From the NCBI RefSeq assembly GCF_012849095.1, contig NZ_CP051680.1, positions 2,542,001 through 2,606,000 of the forward strand: a stretch of DNA of 64,000 bases. Reading direction: 5' to 3'. The position numbers were made by a program, and so were the translations under genes. The stretch is from Cohnella herbarum. GTDB taxonomy: Bacteria > Bacillota > Bacilli > Paenibacillales > Paenibacillaceae. The notes beneath the pieces were generated by a model, which saw only the letters and a program-made list of their open reading frames with translations, was not told where the DNA came from and did not search any database. Below are positions 46,609-55,189 of the stretch, piece by piece (within the stretch, counting starts at the first letter, position 1; the number at the start of each line of letters is the position of its first letter).

Positions 46609-47904
46609 CTACTCGAACTTCACCAAGTAGTAATTTTTCTTGCCGCGACGCAGGACGGTGTACTTGTCATGCAGCCGTTGTTCCTTCGTTACGACGAAAT
46701 TAACATTCTGCTGTCTTTCGCCGTTTACATACACCGCGCCTTTTTCGATATCTTCTCTCGCTTGGCGCTTCGAAGGAGAAGCTTTCGTCTCGATCAGAAG
46801 ATCCAGAAGCGCGGTTTCCTCATGCCCGGAAATAACGGTCGTCGGCATATCCTGCAATGCTTCGACGAGTTCGGACTCGCTAAGCTGCGTAACGTCTCCG
46901 GAGAACAACGCTTGCGTGATCTTCTCCGCGCTTACGACGGCTTCTTCGCCGTGAACGAGACCGGTAACTTGTCGAGCCAGCTCGCGTTGAGCTACGCGTT
47001 TCTCTGGACGCTCGGCAAGTTCGGCTTCTAATTCCGCGATTTGCGCACGATCAAGGTACGTGAAGTATTTCAAGAACTTGATTACGTCATTGTCGTCCGT
47101 ATTAATCCAGAACTGATAGAAGGCGTATACCGACGTTTTGCTGCGATCTAGCCAGATCGCTCCGGACTCGGATTTACCGAACTTCTTGCCGTCGCTCTTC
47201 GTAACGAGAGGAACCGTCATCCCGTATGCGTCGCCGCCGCCCATTTTTCCGATCAGATCAAGTCCTGCCGTAATGTTGCCCCATTGATCGCTGCCACCGA
47301 CTTGAAGCGTACAGTTATGATCGGTCAACAGCTTGTAGAAGTCATACGATTGAAGGATCATGTAGCTGAACTCGGTAAAAGAAATACCGTTCGCGAGTCT
47401 CGAATCGACCGAGTCCTTGGCCAGCATGTAATTGACGGTAAAGTTTTTGCCGATGTCGCGCAGGAACGTAATGATATCCATCGGGCCTAACCATTCGTAG
47501 TTGCTCACGAGTTTCGCCGAATTGGCATCCGGAGTGAAATCCAGAAACCTCGAGAGCTGATCCTTCAGCCGATTCGTCCATCCCGCAACCGTATCGGTCG
47601 TATTGAGGGATCGTTCCGTCGAACGTCCACTCGGATCTCCGATCATTCCGGTACCGCCTCCGACTAGCGCGATCGGGTTATGTCCGGCACGCTGAAAATG
47701 ACGAAGGATCAGTATCGGCAGCAAATGACCGATATGCAAACTGTCTGCAGTCGGATCGAATCCGCAGTAAAGTACGACCCGCTCTTTGCCCAGCTTTTCT
47801 TGCAAGCCCTCGCGGTTGGTCATTTGATGAATTAATCCTCTGTATTCGAGTTCCTCCAGCAAATCGTAGGTGCCTTTGGCTTCATTGATTGCGGTCATGG
47901 TCAT
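46609..47904 (-). CDS. tyrS: Tyrosyl-tRNA synthetase
   Basis: A 431-residue class I synthetase that charges tRNA-Tyr. The HIGH motif is in FDPTADSLHIGHLLP near residue 50-65. The KMSKS-type loop is KKFGKSESG near 240, and the Tyr-binding region GGSDQWGNITAG is near 200. The C-terminal S4 RNA-binding domain (about 365-425) has SKRQAREDIEKGAVYVNG. Length is normal. It is preceded by a T-box leader and ends in a strong terminator. Confidence 0.97.
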   Translation of the reverse strand: MTMTAINEAKGTYDLLEELEYRGLIHQMTNREGLQEKLGKERVVLYCGFDPTADSLHIGHLLPILILRHFQRAGHNPIALVGGGTGMIGDPSGRSTERSLNTTDTVAGWTNRLKDQLSRFLDFTPDANSAKLVSNYEWLGPMDIITFLRDIGKNFTVNYMLAKDSVDSRLANGISFTEFSYMILQSYDFYKLLTDHNCTLQVGGSDQWGNITAGLDLIGKMGGGDAYGMTVPLVTKSDGKKFGKSESGAIWLDRSKTSVYAFYQFWINTDDNDVIKFLKYFTYLDRAQIAELEAELAERPEKRVAQRELARQVTGLVHGEEAVVSAEKITQALFSGDVTQLSESELVEALQDMPTTVISGHEETALLDLLIETKASPSKRQAREDIEKGAVYVNGERQQNVNFVVTKEQRLHDKYTVLRRGKKNYYLVKFE

Positions 47905-47929
47905 CGTTCCTCCTATTTTTCATGTAAAA

Positions 47930-48197
47930 ACAAAAAAGACCCGTCCTGTCTATAGACAGGGACGAGTCATCGCGGTACCACCCTAATTGAAAATGCGCTC
48001 CGGCGCATTCTCCACTCTTGTCTCGTAACGGTTGACGACCGTCTTGCCTTTCCGTACCGGTACGGTTTCAGGTCAAGATGCTCCAGGACGTAATTCGCGT
48101 TTGCTCGTGTACCGGCTTGCATCGACCGCCGGCTTTCTGAAACACGGGATACGAACGCTACTGATCCCCTTCATCGCTAATGCTAAATTATTCGTTT
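47930..48197 (-). ncRNA. T-box riboswitch leader of tyrS
   Basis: The minus strand carries the T-box AGGGTGGTACCGCG (47971-47984). The competing terminator follows (stem 47938-47968 with T-run 47932-47937). Upstream is a stem I region with an AGTAG motif and GCCGGCGG...GCCGGT pairing. TAC at 48090-48092 (GAATTACGTCC context) is a fitting tyrosine specifier. Uncharged tRNA-Tyr would stabilise the antiterminator and switch on tyrS. Confidence 0.92.
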
Positions 48198-48204
48198 GAA
48201 TCAC

Positions 48205-48231
48205 TGTATACGATGCGGCGCAGGAAGTCAA
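48205..48231 (-). promoter_or_regulatory. Possible promoter of the tyrS leader
   Basis: On the minus strand TTGACT and TATACA lie 15 bp apart (or TACAGT with a 17-bp spacer), directly before the T-box leader. Apart from this, 48232-48316 shows nothing recognisable. Confidence 0.5.
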
Positions 48232-48316
48232 CTTTGATTATGCAGAACTGTGACTATACAGAACAATCTCGGATTATTTCCGAATCCGAAGATCGACTTA
48301 TGCTTGCCATTTTTCA

Positions 48317-48359
48317 TAAAAAAATCAACCCCGGCTAGCCGCGAGGCTGAGCGGGGTTG
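48317..48359 (-). terminator. Terminator downstream of the first YjcZ-like gene
   Basis: The stem AACCCCG / CGGGGTT, with a GC-rich inner helix, is followed on the minus strand by TTTTTTT. Confidence 0.85.
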
Positions 48360-48456
48360 TGCTAGTATTAGCTTCGCCATCTTATTAACGGAGTAAGGAG
48401 GGGTGCTTCCGGATAGATTTGTTGTTACGCACGCAAACCTTAACGGGTAATACGGA

Positions 48457-48588
48457 TTAGTAGATCCCGATTCCGGCTCTCAAGATGATGACCAACAGTA
48501 TGAAGAGAACAAGAGCGAATGCCGCAGCTCCCATTCCGCCATAACCTGCACAAGAACCAGCACCTACACCGCCAACTGGATAACCCAT
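48457..48588 (-). CDS. YjcZ-family small sporulation protein (43 residues)
   Basis: A tiny membrane protein starting MGYPVGGVGAGSCAGYGG and ending in a hydrophobic helix AAAFALVLFILLVIIL followed by RAGIGIY. The glycine/tyrosine-rich head and the FxLxLFILLVII helix are diagnostic of YjcZ-type proteins, small peptides made during sporulation in Bacilli. GGTGGTG serves as the ribosome site. It is one of two tandem paralogues. A single Cys is present. Confidence 0.85.
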   Translation of the reverse strand: MGYPVGGVGAGSCAGYGGMGAAAFALVLFILLVIILRAGIGIY

Positions 48589-48728
48589 AGTATCACCACC
48601 AGTTTTTTTATTGTGACTGTTTATCACCCTGTTAGATTATGTATGGTTAATCATATTGTCAGTACATTCGCACAGATCCAAGCAAAAATCCGCTAATGCA
48701 CAACTAGTCCCATTTTGCTGTTATAAGT

Positions 48729-48759
48729 AAAACCACCATGCTTTTCAGCATGGTGGTTT
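48729..48759 (-). terminator. Terminator of the second YjcZ-like gene
   Basis: A perfect 12-bp stem (AAACCACCATGC / GCATGGTGGTTT), with a short loop and a weak T-rich tail on the minus strand, lies between the two small genes. Confidence 0.82.
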
Positions 48760-48773
48760 ATTTTCATTCGTGA

Positions 48774-48878
48774 TTAGTAACCGGCTCTCAGAATGATAAC
48801 CAACAGAATGAAAAGTACAAGTACAAATGCAGCAGCTTGCATACCGCCATAACCTGCACAAGATCCACCGTAACTCAT
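48774..48878 (-). CDS. YjcZ-family small sporulation protein (34 residues)
   Basis: The second paralogue, starting MSYGGSCAGYGGM and ending LRAGY, shares most of its residues with the 43-residue neighbour. The membrane helix is AAAFVLVLFILLVIIL. The ATG at 48878 is 7 nt from GGTGGTG; an in-frame ATG at 48884 is too close to it. It lies just after the TOMM cyclodehydratase gene, but a separate upstream leader suggests its own, probably spore-phase, promoter. Confidence 0.85.
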   Translation of the reverse strand: MSYGGSCAGYGGMQAAAFVLVLFILLVIILRAGY

Positions 48879-48929
48879 CTTCATCACCACCTGATTCTTT
48901 TTGTCTGTGATTATTTATTACCCTGCTAA

Positions 48930-48990
48930 AATATGCAGGTATACTTATACCGTCAGTGCATTCGCACAGATTTTTAAGATATCCGCGAAT
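48930..48990 (-). promoter_or_regulatory. Possible mother-cell sigma promoter region of a YjcZ-like gene
   Basis: The minus strand has CATATTTTA, similar to the sigma-E/K -10 CATANNNTA, about 70 nt before the gene. The upstream block ending in ATCTGTGCGAATG is repeated before the other copy (about 48620-48690). The functional assignment is tentative. Confidence 0.35.
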
Positions 48991-49004
48991 AACTACCGAT
49001 TCGC

Positions 49005-50948
49005 CTATAAAAAAGGATGAGGATAAGGGTTAATCCCTTGTCCCCCTTGCGATTCCTTCGTATAACCAAGCATTGCCGGAACGTTAAGCATCCTCTCCAA
49101 CCCCGTCAAACGAACAAGGCGGTGACCGAATGACATGGGCACCATCCCGGGGATCAGAACTTTAACGCAATGTAGTCCGTTACTTAAAGTTTCGGGAGTC
49201 GTTTGGTCGATCACGATGACTTCGAGATTTAATGACCGGAATTTCAGAAGGATATCCTTGAGATCATCCGTCAAATCCTTATTCCATTGTCTAGGTTCGA
49301 ATCCTTGTTCGAAAGTTTGGAGAGGACGATTCTGATCCAGTATAAAAGACAAACGCTTCTCCGCTTCAGGTAAGCCGTACAACAAGGAATGATCCTCCAT
49401 CCGCTTTACTAAGTACGGATCATCCAGCATTCGATAATACTCATCCTTGTTCCGTTGCAACGTTTCTCCAAGATAGATCAGGTTGCCCGCCACTTCATGA
49501 ACCGCGCTTTTGGCGGCTCTTATCGGATCCAGGTGGGCTCCGCCCGCGCAAATGAGATTTAATCCGCTATTCCCCTTATTTTTGGCTATTGTCCAAATAC
49601 TAGGAATTCCGGTTTCCATGGTCACGTTAAACAAATATAAATCATAACCTGATACGGCCTGTAAACGATCTGCCATGAGCAGTAATTCCTTGTCGTTGGA
49701 CGAAAAGAGATCTAGTCGCGGGGCCGGGATTTGCGAATACCAAGTCATTAGAAACGAATCGCGCTCGACCACCTCCATAATGCCGTAGAAAATCGCTTCC
49801 TCCAAGCTCCCCCCTAACGCGCAGCCGTTCGAGCCCTCCATAACAAAGCCGTCTCCTAATCCTAAACTATAGTAAGCAAGCTGTTCGGGAACCAGTATCG
49901 GCAGCTCCGCCGTTAAGGAGTAACCCCACACCCAGTTCATCGGGAACTCGGGATCAAAGGGTTTGAACGGAAAATCCTCTTGCGCATACTGATCAGCCGA
50001 GTATACCCCCACCTCCATGGGATTGAGCGCTCTATTGGACAGATTCTGATAAGAATCATGAATCACGACTCTCTTGCCGCGCGCCGAAATTCCGCAATAA
50101 CGCTCCAAGCCTTCCAAGATGGCTATTCGTTCGCTTCTCTCATAAGAATGAGAACGGCCTCCCGAAGTTTCATTGCCTGTCGTTGATGGTAGGTTCACGT
50201 ATATATTGGAAAATGGCGATAACAGATCCATAGATTTTTTATTGAAAATGCCCGTCCGTTCGTCTAAATAATGTTTAACTAAGTCTCGCCCGAGGTCATC
50301 CACCGATTTGCTTCGATACGTATCGGCATTGATCTTAGGGCTTGGCTGCAATGAAACGATCGCGTTCTCCGGCGTATCGAGAGGCGGATTGCCGCAATAA
50401 AGACACAGAGGGTCTGGTATAAACGCATGCAGCGAACTTTCCAACGTTTGCAAGTCCACGAAATACACCCCGCAATCCGTTAGAGCAGGTAATCCCTGAA
50501 TCCAATTCCGTGTTTCCGCGGCGATCAAGTAACTCATCTGCATAATTCCAAACCTCGAGATCGATGAATCACGCGGAATTGCGCCATGCAACAATAGAGT
50601 CATTTGTAACTCAATACTATTCTCTCGATCCTGCCCGGCCGTAAAGCTCCTTAACTCGGCACATTGGGAACAGCCCGGTTTACCCGGTTGAATCAGCGGT
50701 CCGACCACGCCTTCGTCATGACATATAAATCCCCTCAACCAAGGAATGGCGGTCCTATGCAATACTTGTTCGGCAAGCTCATATACGGAAGGTCGCCATT
50801 CATCGGATAGCACCAATACCATTTTCGCCGATTCCGGGATGGGCAGGTTGAAATCAATTTGACGATTGACTTGATATTGTTCGGATAATAAATCGCTAAC
50901 AGATTGTGCCAACAGTCCTTCACCGACGATCGCAACGAGATCATTCAC
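49005..50948 (-). CDS. TOMM azoline-forming cyclodehydratase (E1-like/YcaO fusion, HcaD-like)
   Basis: A 647-residue fused C/D cyclodehydratase of thiazole/oxazole-modified peptide (TOMM) pathways. The YcaO domain uses ATP to convert Cys/Ser/Thr of a precursor peptide into azolines. The N-terminal E1-like part (about 1-230) keeps two zinc-type CxxC pairs, CSQC at 93-96 and CLYC at 182-185. The YcaO part has SERIAILEGLERYCG and GCALGGSLEEAIFYGIMEVVERD with its ATP-binding acidic residues. The C-terminus ends in PYPHPFL, matching the catalytic PxPxP tail. Everything expected for activity is present. It overlaps the F-like gene upstream by four bases. Closest known type: heterocycloanthracin HcaD (family knowledge). 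Confidence 0.88.
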   Translation of the reverse strand: MNDLVAIVGEGLLAQSVSDLLSEQYQVNRQIDFNLPIPESAKMVLVLSDEWRPSVYELAEQVLHRTAIPWLRGFICHDEGVVGPLIQPGKPGCSQCAELRSFTAGQDRENSIELQMTLLLHGAIPRDSSISRFGIMQMSYLIAAETRNWIQGLPALTDCGVYFVDLQTLESSLHAFIPDPLCLYCGNPPLDTPENAIVSLQPSPKINADTYRSKSVDDLGRDLVKHYLDERTGIFNKKSMDLLSPFSNIYVNLPSTTGNETSGGRSHSYERSERIAILEGLERYCGISARGKRVVIHDSYQNLSNRALNPMEVGVYSADQYAQEDFPFKPFDPEFPMNWVWGYSLTAELPILVPEQLAYYSLGLGDGFVMEGSNGCALGGSLEEAIFYGIMEVVERDSFLMTWYSQIPAPRLDLFSSNDKELLLMADRLQAVSGYDLYLFNVTMETGIPSIWTIAKNKGNSGLNLICAGGAHLDPIRAAKSAVHEVAGNLIYLGETLQRNKDEYYRMLDDPYLVKRMEDHSLLYGLPEAEKRLSFILDQNRPLQTFEQGFEPRQWNKDLTDDLKDILLKFRSLNLEVIVIDQTTPETLSNGLHCVKVLIPGMVPMSFGHRLVRLTGLERMLNVPAMLGYTKESQGGQGINPYPHPFL

Positions 50949-52489
50949 CCGGATACCTCCTCCTCTCCAAGCATAAAGCCAAGTAAGCCCCCCAGATGTT
51001 CATTCAAAAAGAATTCCGCCTTGATATCGAATACGATTAATTGCTTTTGATTACGTTTTAAGACGGATATAGCGCGTTGTATCAACTCGGCGTTTGTCGT
51101 GTCGTCGACGTCTTTAATTCTCAAGTCTGATGCCATGGCAATTTCCGAATCTGGAGTCGGCATTTCATCTCCGCGCTGCAAGGCGGGCTCCATTTGATTT
51201 TGTATGCTCAGAAGCGCCTGTTGAAGAGCCGTTCTGAGCGCCAATGTCCTGTTCAATCCGACGCAGCTGTACCAGCTCTCGCCCATACCGATCCAAACGA
51301 CCGGAAAGCCGTGTACGTCTTCGCCCAATCGGATCTTCGGTACTCCATGCAAAGTCTCTAGTGCTCGTAAGTAATAGAGGGAGCGGGGATCCTCGACATG
51401 ACTAAGCGGTATCCCGACTTTCGGCGAGATCCGTTTAGCACCTTGCTTCCTCCATAGTTGCGTTAAACACTTCTGCAATCCGCGACAAACGGCTTCTTCG
51501 AAAGTTGCCCCCGCTCCGATATCAATGGATTCGGATTGCTGGTCCGTCAAGAATCGGGAAAACGACAATCGACTTAATCTAGTTACGTAGGCCTCTATTC
51601 CAGCTAACCCCGCTTCGTTGCGAGCTTCCATATGCGTCAGACCTGCGCTAGTGATTACCGGGAGCATTTCCGCAAGCCCTTCCGACAACGGATCAACCGG
51701 CTGAATCCGGCATTGCGAGAGAGGAAGCTGGCTCAGGTCTCCCTCCTCCCAAAGGTGAAATATACCGGAGTGCGGAGATGTTAACCGACTCGTAAACGAT
51801 AGGAATTCGTTATCATCCATACTGCTTACCCTATCACTTCCGAGTCGCTGCTCCCAATTTCGAACACGTTCAATCGTGACTTCATTTGTTATTAACGGAT
51901 GGGGCAAGAAGGAATGATAGCTACCTTCAAGCGTGCGCAAATCCAACAAAAAAAATCTATTTTTCGACTCCGACTCCGACGTTGTTGTAATCGTTCTATA
52001 CATGTCAAATACGATGACGTTGGCAAGCATTGCCGTTGCCGCTAGGCTAACTCTTGAAGCCATTGGGTCGATACGAATCGCGGCTCGATGGAGGCGCCTC
52101 CGTGCAGAATCCCAACTCCCCAAGGAGTCGGAATTCACCAAAGGTCCCACAAAGCCCGTTTGCCCGATGCAGGCGGCGATGAGCAGAGATTTCTTTTCAG
52201 CGATGCTGGCTTCTTGAATAGCCTGGATTTGTTCGACTTTCATCTGCTGACCGAAATACAAAATCCAATCAAACGGCTGAACTCTTGCTCTCCAAGCGCT
52301 TACGGTATTTTGGGACGTAGTCCATTCAATTAATTCCGTGTCCATAGACGTCACATGGCTGTCCGATAATCCGGATTCGAACAATGCCTTAACCAACGAA
52401 GTCAAAAAGGAACCGGCTCCGATCGCCAATACTTTGACTCCGATTCTCGAATCGTATCTTCCAACGATTTCAATCGTTGACTGGGTCAT
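50945..52489 (-). CDS. TOMM partner protein, ocin-ThiF/HcaF-like
   Basis: This protein of about 514 residues resembles the ThiF-like F proteins that bind the leader peptide and deliver the precursor to a fused cyclodehydratase. From about residue 16 it matches the E1-like core: KVLAIGAGSFLTSLVKALFESG nucleotide-like fold, then LLDLRTLEGSYHSFLPHP, parallel to a segment in the partner. A distant YcaO-like second half follows. Known F proteins carry about 80-100 more N-terminal residues that form the leader-binding domain. Here the frame opens only to 52591, and those residues do not match well. The ATG at 52489 has GAGGA 11 nt upstream. N-terminal truncation is possible. Confidence 0.78.
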   Translation of the reverse strand: MTQSTIEIVGRYDSRIGVKVLAIGAGSFLTSLVKALFESGLSDSHVTSMDTELIEWTTSQNTVSAWRARVQPFDWILYFGQQMKVEQIQAIQEASIAEKKSLLIAACIGQTGFVGPLVNSDSLGSWDSARRRLHRAAIRIDPMASRVSLAATAMLANVIVFDMYRTITTTSESESKNRFFLLDLRTLEGSYHSFLPHPLITNEVTIERVRNWEQRLGSDRVSSMDDNEFLSFTSRLTSPHSGIFHLWEEGDLSQLPLSQCRIQPVDPLSEGLAEMLPVITSAGLTHMEARNEAGLAGIEAYVTRLSRLSFSRFLTDQQSESIDIGAGATFEEAVCRGLQKCLTQLWRKQGAKRISPKVGIPLSHVEDPRSLYYLRALETLHGVPKIRLGEDVHGFPVVWIGMGESWYSCVGLNRTLALRTALQQALLSIQNQMEPALQRGDEMPTPDSEIAMASDLRIKDVDDTTNAELIQRAISVLKRNQKQLIVFDIKAEFFLNEHLGGLLGFMLGEEEVSG

Positions 52490-52644
52490 GAGAATGTCAT
52501 TCCTCGCACAAGGGGGATTAGGCGATAGCCCGCCAGAAATAAGATATGGCTTTATGCGGAAAATGGTGTATTCGCTGCGGGGTAATCGCATTAGTTTGCT
52601 TCATAACCGAGTAACGCTTTAATTAATTGTCCCGGGCTTATTTT

Positions 52645-52835
52645 ATAAACGGAACTGGACGCCGTTATTTAGTCGAAAACAAGTGTTTTTGAGTTCTAAC
52701 GGCGCTGGACGCCGCTATTTAGGCTCGGATGGCATTTTTTCTGGGGGAAACACTCGAATAAGAGCGCTCATCTCCGTTAGATTTTGAAAAGTACCTTTTT
52801 TAGCAAAATAGCGGCTTCCACCTCCGTTAGACGTA
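52645..52835. repeat. Phased repeat pairs in opposite orientation
   Basis: Two copies of GG..CTGGACGCCG(T/C)TATTTAG start at 52651 and 52701 (50 bp apart). Two copies of the opposing motif CTCCGTTAGA lie at 52772 and 52822 (50 bp apart). The pairs are inverted relative to each other. It lies between the TOMM locus and the serS promoter, and no gene is seen there. Confidence 0.8.
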
Positions 52836-52922
52836 AGCTATTGTAGGGTAAAGTAGTGTATTGAGCATAAAGTACGAAGCGATTCTTAATGTGAATACCC
52901 AGTAGTTTACAGCATGCTCCTC

Positions 52923-52951
52923 TTGTATGAGTGGCTGGATTACGTTATACT
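52923..52951 (+). promoter_or_regulatory. Probable sigma-A promoter of the serS leader
   Basis: TTGTAT and TATACT are separated by exactly 17 bp just before the T-box leader. Confidence 0.6.
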
Positions 52952-52959
52952 ACAACAAA

Positions 52960-53185
52960 TTAAATGATCGACATTATGCCTATGAAGAGCATCCAACTCG
53001 GAGGCGTTCCCGTCAAGGAAGTCGTTCGGCTAAGCCGGGCAGCTTCCCTAAGTTAACCGTAGCCGCTCGTTATCGCGGAACTAAAGAGGATCGGACAGAG
53101 CTGTCTGTTCGGTCAATTTGGGTGGCACCGCGAGTAAAAAACGCTTCTCGTCCCATGAAGACGAGGGCGTTTTTTGCATTTTATT
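52960..53185 (+). ncRNA. T-box riboswitch leader of serS
   Basis: It contains GGGTGGCACCGCG (53120-53132), the T-box with one common variant base. A terminator stem follows, AACGC.TCTCGTC / GACGAG.GCGTT, with a T-run (about 53140-53177), directly before serS. The upstream GATC-paired helix resembles stem III. The serine specifier codon was not assigned with confidence. Confidence 0.82.
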
Positions 53186-53203
53186 CTAAAGGAGCGCGGT
53201 GAC

Positions 53204-54493
53204 ATGTTGGACATCAAATGGATTCGGATGAATCAAGAAAGAGTGCAGACGGTAGCGGATCAGAAAGGGATCGTTATTTCGATAGCGGAGCTGCTGGAGT
53301 GGGATGAGAAAAGACGAGCGTTGCTCGCCGAAACGGAAGGGCTAAGAGAATCCAGAAACAAGCTGTCGCAGCAGATCGGAAGCCTAACCCGCCAAGGTGA
53401 TTTTGGGCAAATCGAACCGATCAAGCTAAGGGTAAAGCAGATCAATGATAGCTTGCTCCAATGCGAGATGAATTTATCTGAAGCGGAAACTCGCTATTCG
53501 GAATTGATGATGCTCGTACCGAATAACGTCTCGCACGATACGCCCTACGGCAAGTCGGATCTGGACAACGTGGAGCTTAAGCGGGTCGGAGAGCCAAGAA
53601 TGGCCGATTATAGCCTTAAAGATCACGTAGCGCTCGGTGAACTGCACGAGATGATCGATGTTCCCCGCGGAGTCAAAACGGCCGGATCGCGCAACTATTA
53701 CTTGAAGGGCGAAGGTGTCCTGTTGCATCGCGCCGTACAGCAACTCGCTTTCGACTTGCTTATCGCCCAAGGGTTCACACCGTTGGAAGTCCCATTAACG
53801 GCGAGGCCCGAAGCGCTGCGCAATACCGGATTCTTCCCGCTTGGAGAAGACCAAACCTATCGGATCGCCGAGGAGGACAGATGGCTCGTGGGAACCTCGG
53901 AGGTGCCACTTGTTACCTATTACGCCAATGAAATCGTTAACGTCGACGAACCGATCAAGTTAGCGGCGGCTTCCGTCTGTTTTCGCAGCGAAGTCGGCTC
54001 GACCGGCAAGGACGTCCATGGACTGTACCGGGTGCATCAATTCGCCAAAGTTGAACAAGTCATCCTATGCGATGCCGACCCGGAACTGTCGGATCGCATC
54101 CTCCAAGAGATTACCGCTAACGCCGAACGGCTTTTGCAACTTCTGGAGCTGCCATATCGGGTAGTCGCCGTATGTACGGGCGACATGTCGCAGAAAACCT
54201 ACAAGCAATACGACATCGAAACTTGGATGCCGAGCCGGCAAGCATACGGCGAAACCCATTCGTCGTCCAACCTGCACGATTTCCAAGCGCGTCGCTCGAA
54301 TATCCGTTATCGCGATGCGGACGGTCGTCTTCAATACTGTCACACGCTTAACAACACTGCCGTTGCTAGCCCGAGAATTCTTATTCCGCTTCTGGAGAAC
54401 CATCAAGACGAAGACGGCTCGATTAGCATTCCGGCAGCTCTGCGGCCATATATGGGCGGCCGTGAGCGGCTTTATCCTCTCCATTCTGTATAG
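53204..54493 (+). CDS. serS: Seryl-tRNA synthetase
   Basis: A 429-residue class II synthetase charging tRNA-Ser (and tRNA-Sec where present). The N-terminal long coiled coil (about 30-100, LLEWDEKRRALLAETEGLR onward) binds the tRNA long arm. The catalytic domain has motif 2 CFRSEVGSTGKDVHGLYRVHQF near 260-280 and motif 3 NNTAVASPRILIPLLEN near 385. The ATG at 53204 follows AAAGGAG; the frame extends back only into the terminator of the leader. Start and length match the family. Confidence 0.97.
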   Translation: MLDIKWIRMNQERVQTVADQKGIVISIAELLEWDEKRRALLAETEGLRESRNKLSQQIGSLTRQGDFGQIEPIKLRVKQINDSLLQCEMNLSEAETRYSELMMLVPNNVSHDTPYGKSDLDNVELKRVGEPRMADYSLKDHVALGELHEMIDVPRGVKTAGSRNYYLKGEGVLLHRAVQQLAFDLLIAQGFTPLEVPLTARPEALRNTGFFPLGEDQTYRIAEEDRWLVGTSEVPLVTYYANEIVNVDEPIKLAAASVCFRSEVGSTGKDVHGLYRVHQFAKVEQVILCDADPELSDRILQEITANAERLLQLLELPYRVVAVCTGDMSQKTYKQYDIETWMPSRQAYGETHSSSNLHDFQARRSNIRYRDADGRLQYCHTLNNTAVASPRILIPLLENHQDEDGSISIPAALRPYMGGRERLYPLHSV

Positions 54494-54514
54494 CAACAAG
54501 ATGAGATCGCATGC

Positions 54515-54650
54515 TCAGCGGACTCCGGAGGAAATAGGTGCGCGGCAGTACTAATCCGTGTGCGGAGCCGACTCTGGAGGAAATAAGTGCGTGCCGGGGT
54601 ACTATTCCGTGTGCGAGGCCGGCTATGGAGAAAATAGATGCGTGTTGCGG
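54515..54650. repeat. Degenerate phased repeat, three copies
   Basis: GACTCNGGAGGAAATA(G/A)GTGCG-like units have AAATAG/AAATAA cores at 54532, 54581 and 54632 (steps 49, 51), directly after serS. No terminator hairpin for serS was recognised. Confidence 0.7.
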
Positions 54651-54729
54651 TTACTGGGCTTAGGCCGACTTCTTTTAGGGAGTATTACTAGTCACTTTTT
54701 TAGTCTGCTTCGCCGTAGTCGTCATCCAG

Positions 54730-55140
54730 CCTCACACTCAGTAACATTCTCCGTGGATCGTTAGCCAACTTTCGTCGGGTGTAAGGTACTCTCAGTTCGT
54801 TTCGTGGTTCGTTAGCCAACTTTCGGCAGCTGTAAGGTACTCAGTTCGTTTCGTGGTTCGTTAGCCAACTTTCGTCGGGTGTAAGGTACTCTCAGTTCGT
54901 TTCGAGGTTCGTCAGCCAACCTTTGGCGGAGATAAGGTACTCTCAGTGCGCTTCCCGGATCGTTAGCCAACTTTCGTCGGATGTAAGGTACTTTCAGTTC
55001 GTTTCGAGGTTCGTTAGCCAACTTTCGGCGGAGATAAGGTACTCTCAGTTCGTTTTGCGGTGCGTTAGCCAACTTTCGGCGGGGTACGGTACTCTCGGTT
55101 CGTTTCGTGGTTCGTTAGCCGAAATTTGGCGGAAAGCGTA
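54730..55140. repeat. Phased tandem repeat array (51-bp unit, about eight copies)
   Basis: The core TAAGGTACT is at 54782, 54833, 54882, 54933, 54984, 55035 and 55085 (diverged), giving steps 51, 49, 51, 51, 51, 50. A degenerate unit sits on either side. Spacers read GTTAGCCAACTTTCGGCGG. It is related to the IS-split array at 44.8/46.4 kb. Because 51 is divisible by 3, both strands show open frames with 17-residue repeats; these are not taken as genes. Confidence 0.92.
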
Positions 55141-55189
55141 CTTAGAGTAACTTTGGCTCTGTGAAACTCCATTGTGATGGCGAAATAAC

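Noticed and set aside
48457..48878. YjcZ-like peptides as classical TOMM precursors
   Set aside because: They lack a leader and a multi-Cys/Ser core and match spore peptides better; kept only as a speculative point in findings.
52927..53202. 91-codon plus-strand frame before serS
   Set aside because: It lies within the T-box leader and its terminator, which explain the sequence better.
54812..55150. Open frames with repeated RRKLANEPRNEL-type residues (minus) and a counterpart on plus
   Set aside because: Same explanation: a 51-bp intergenic array read in frame, no ribosome site.
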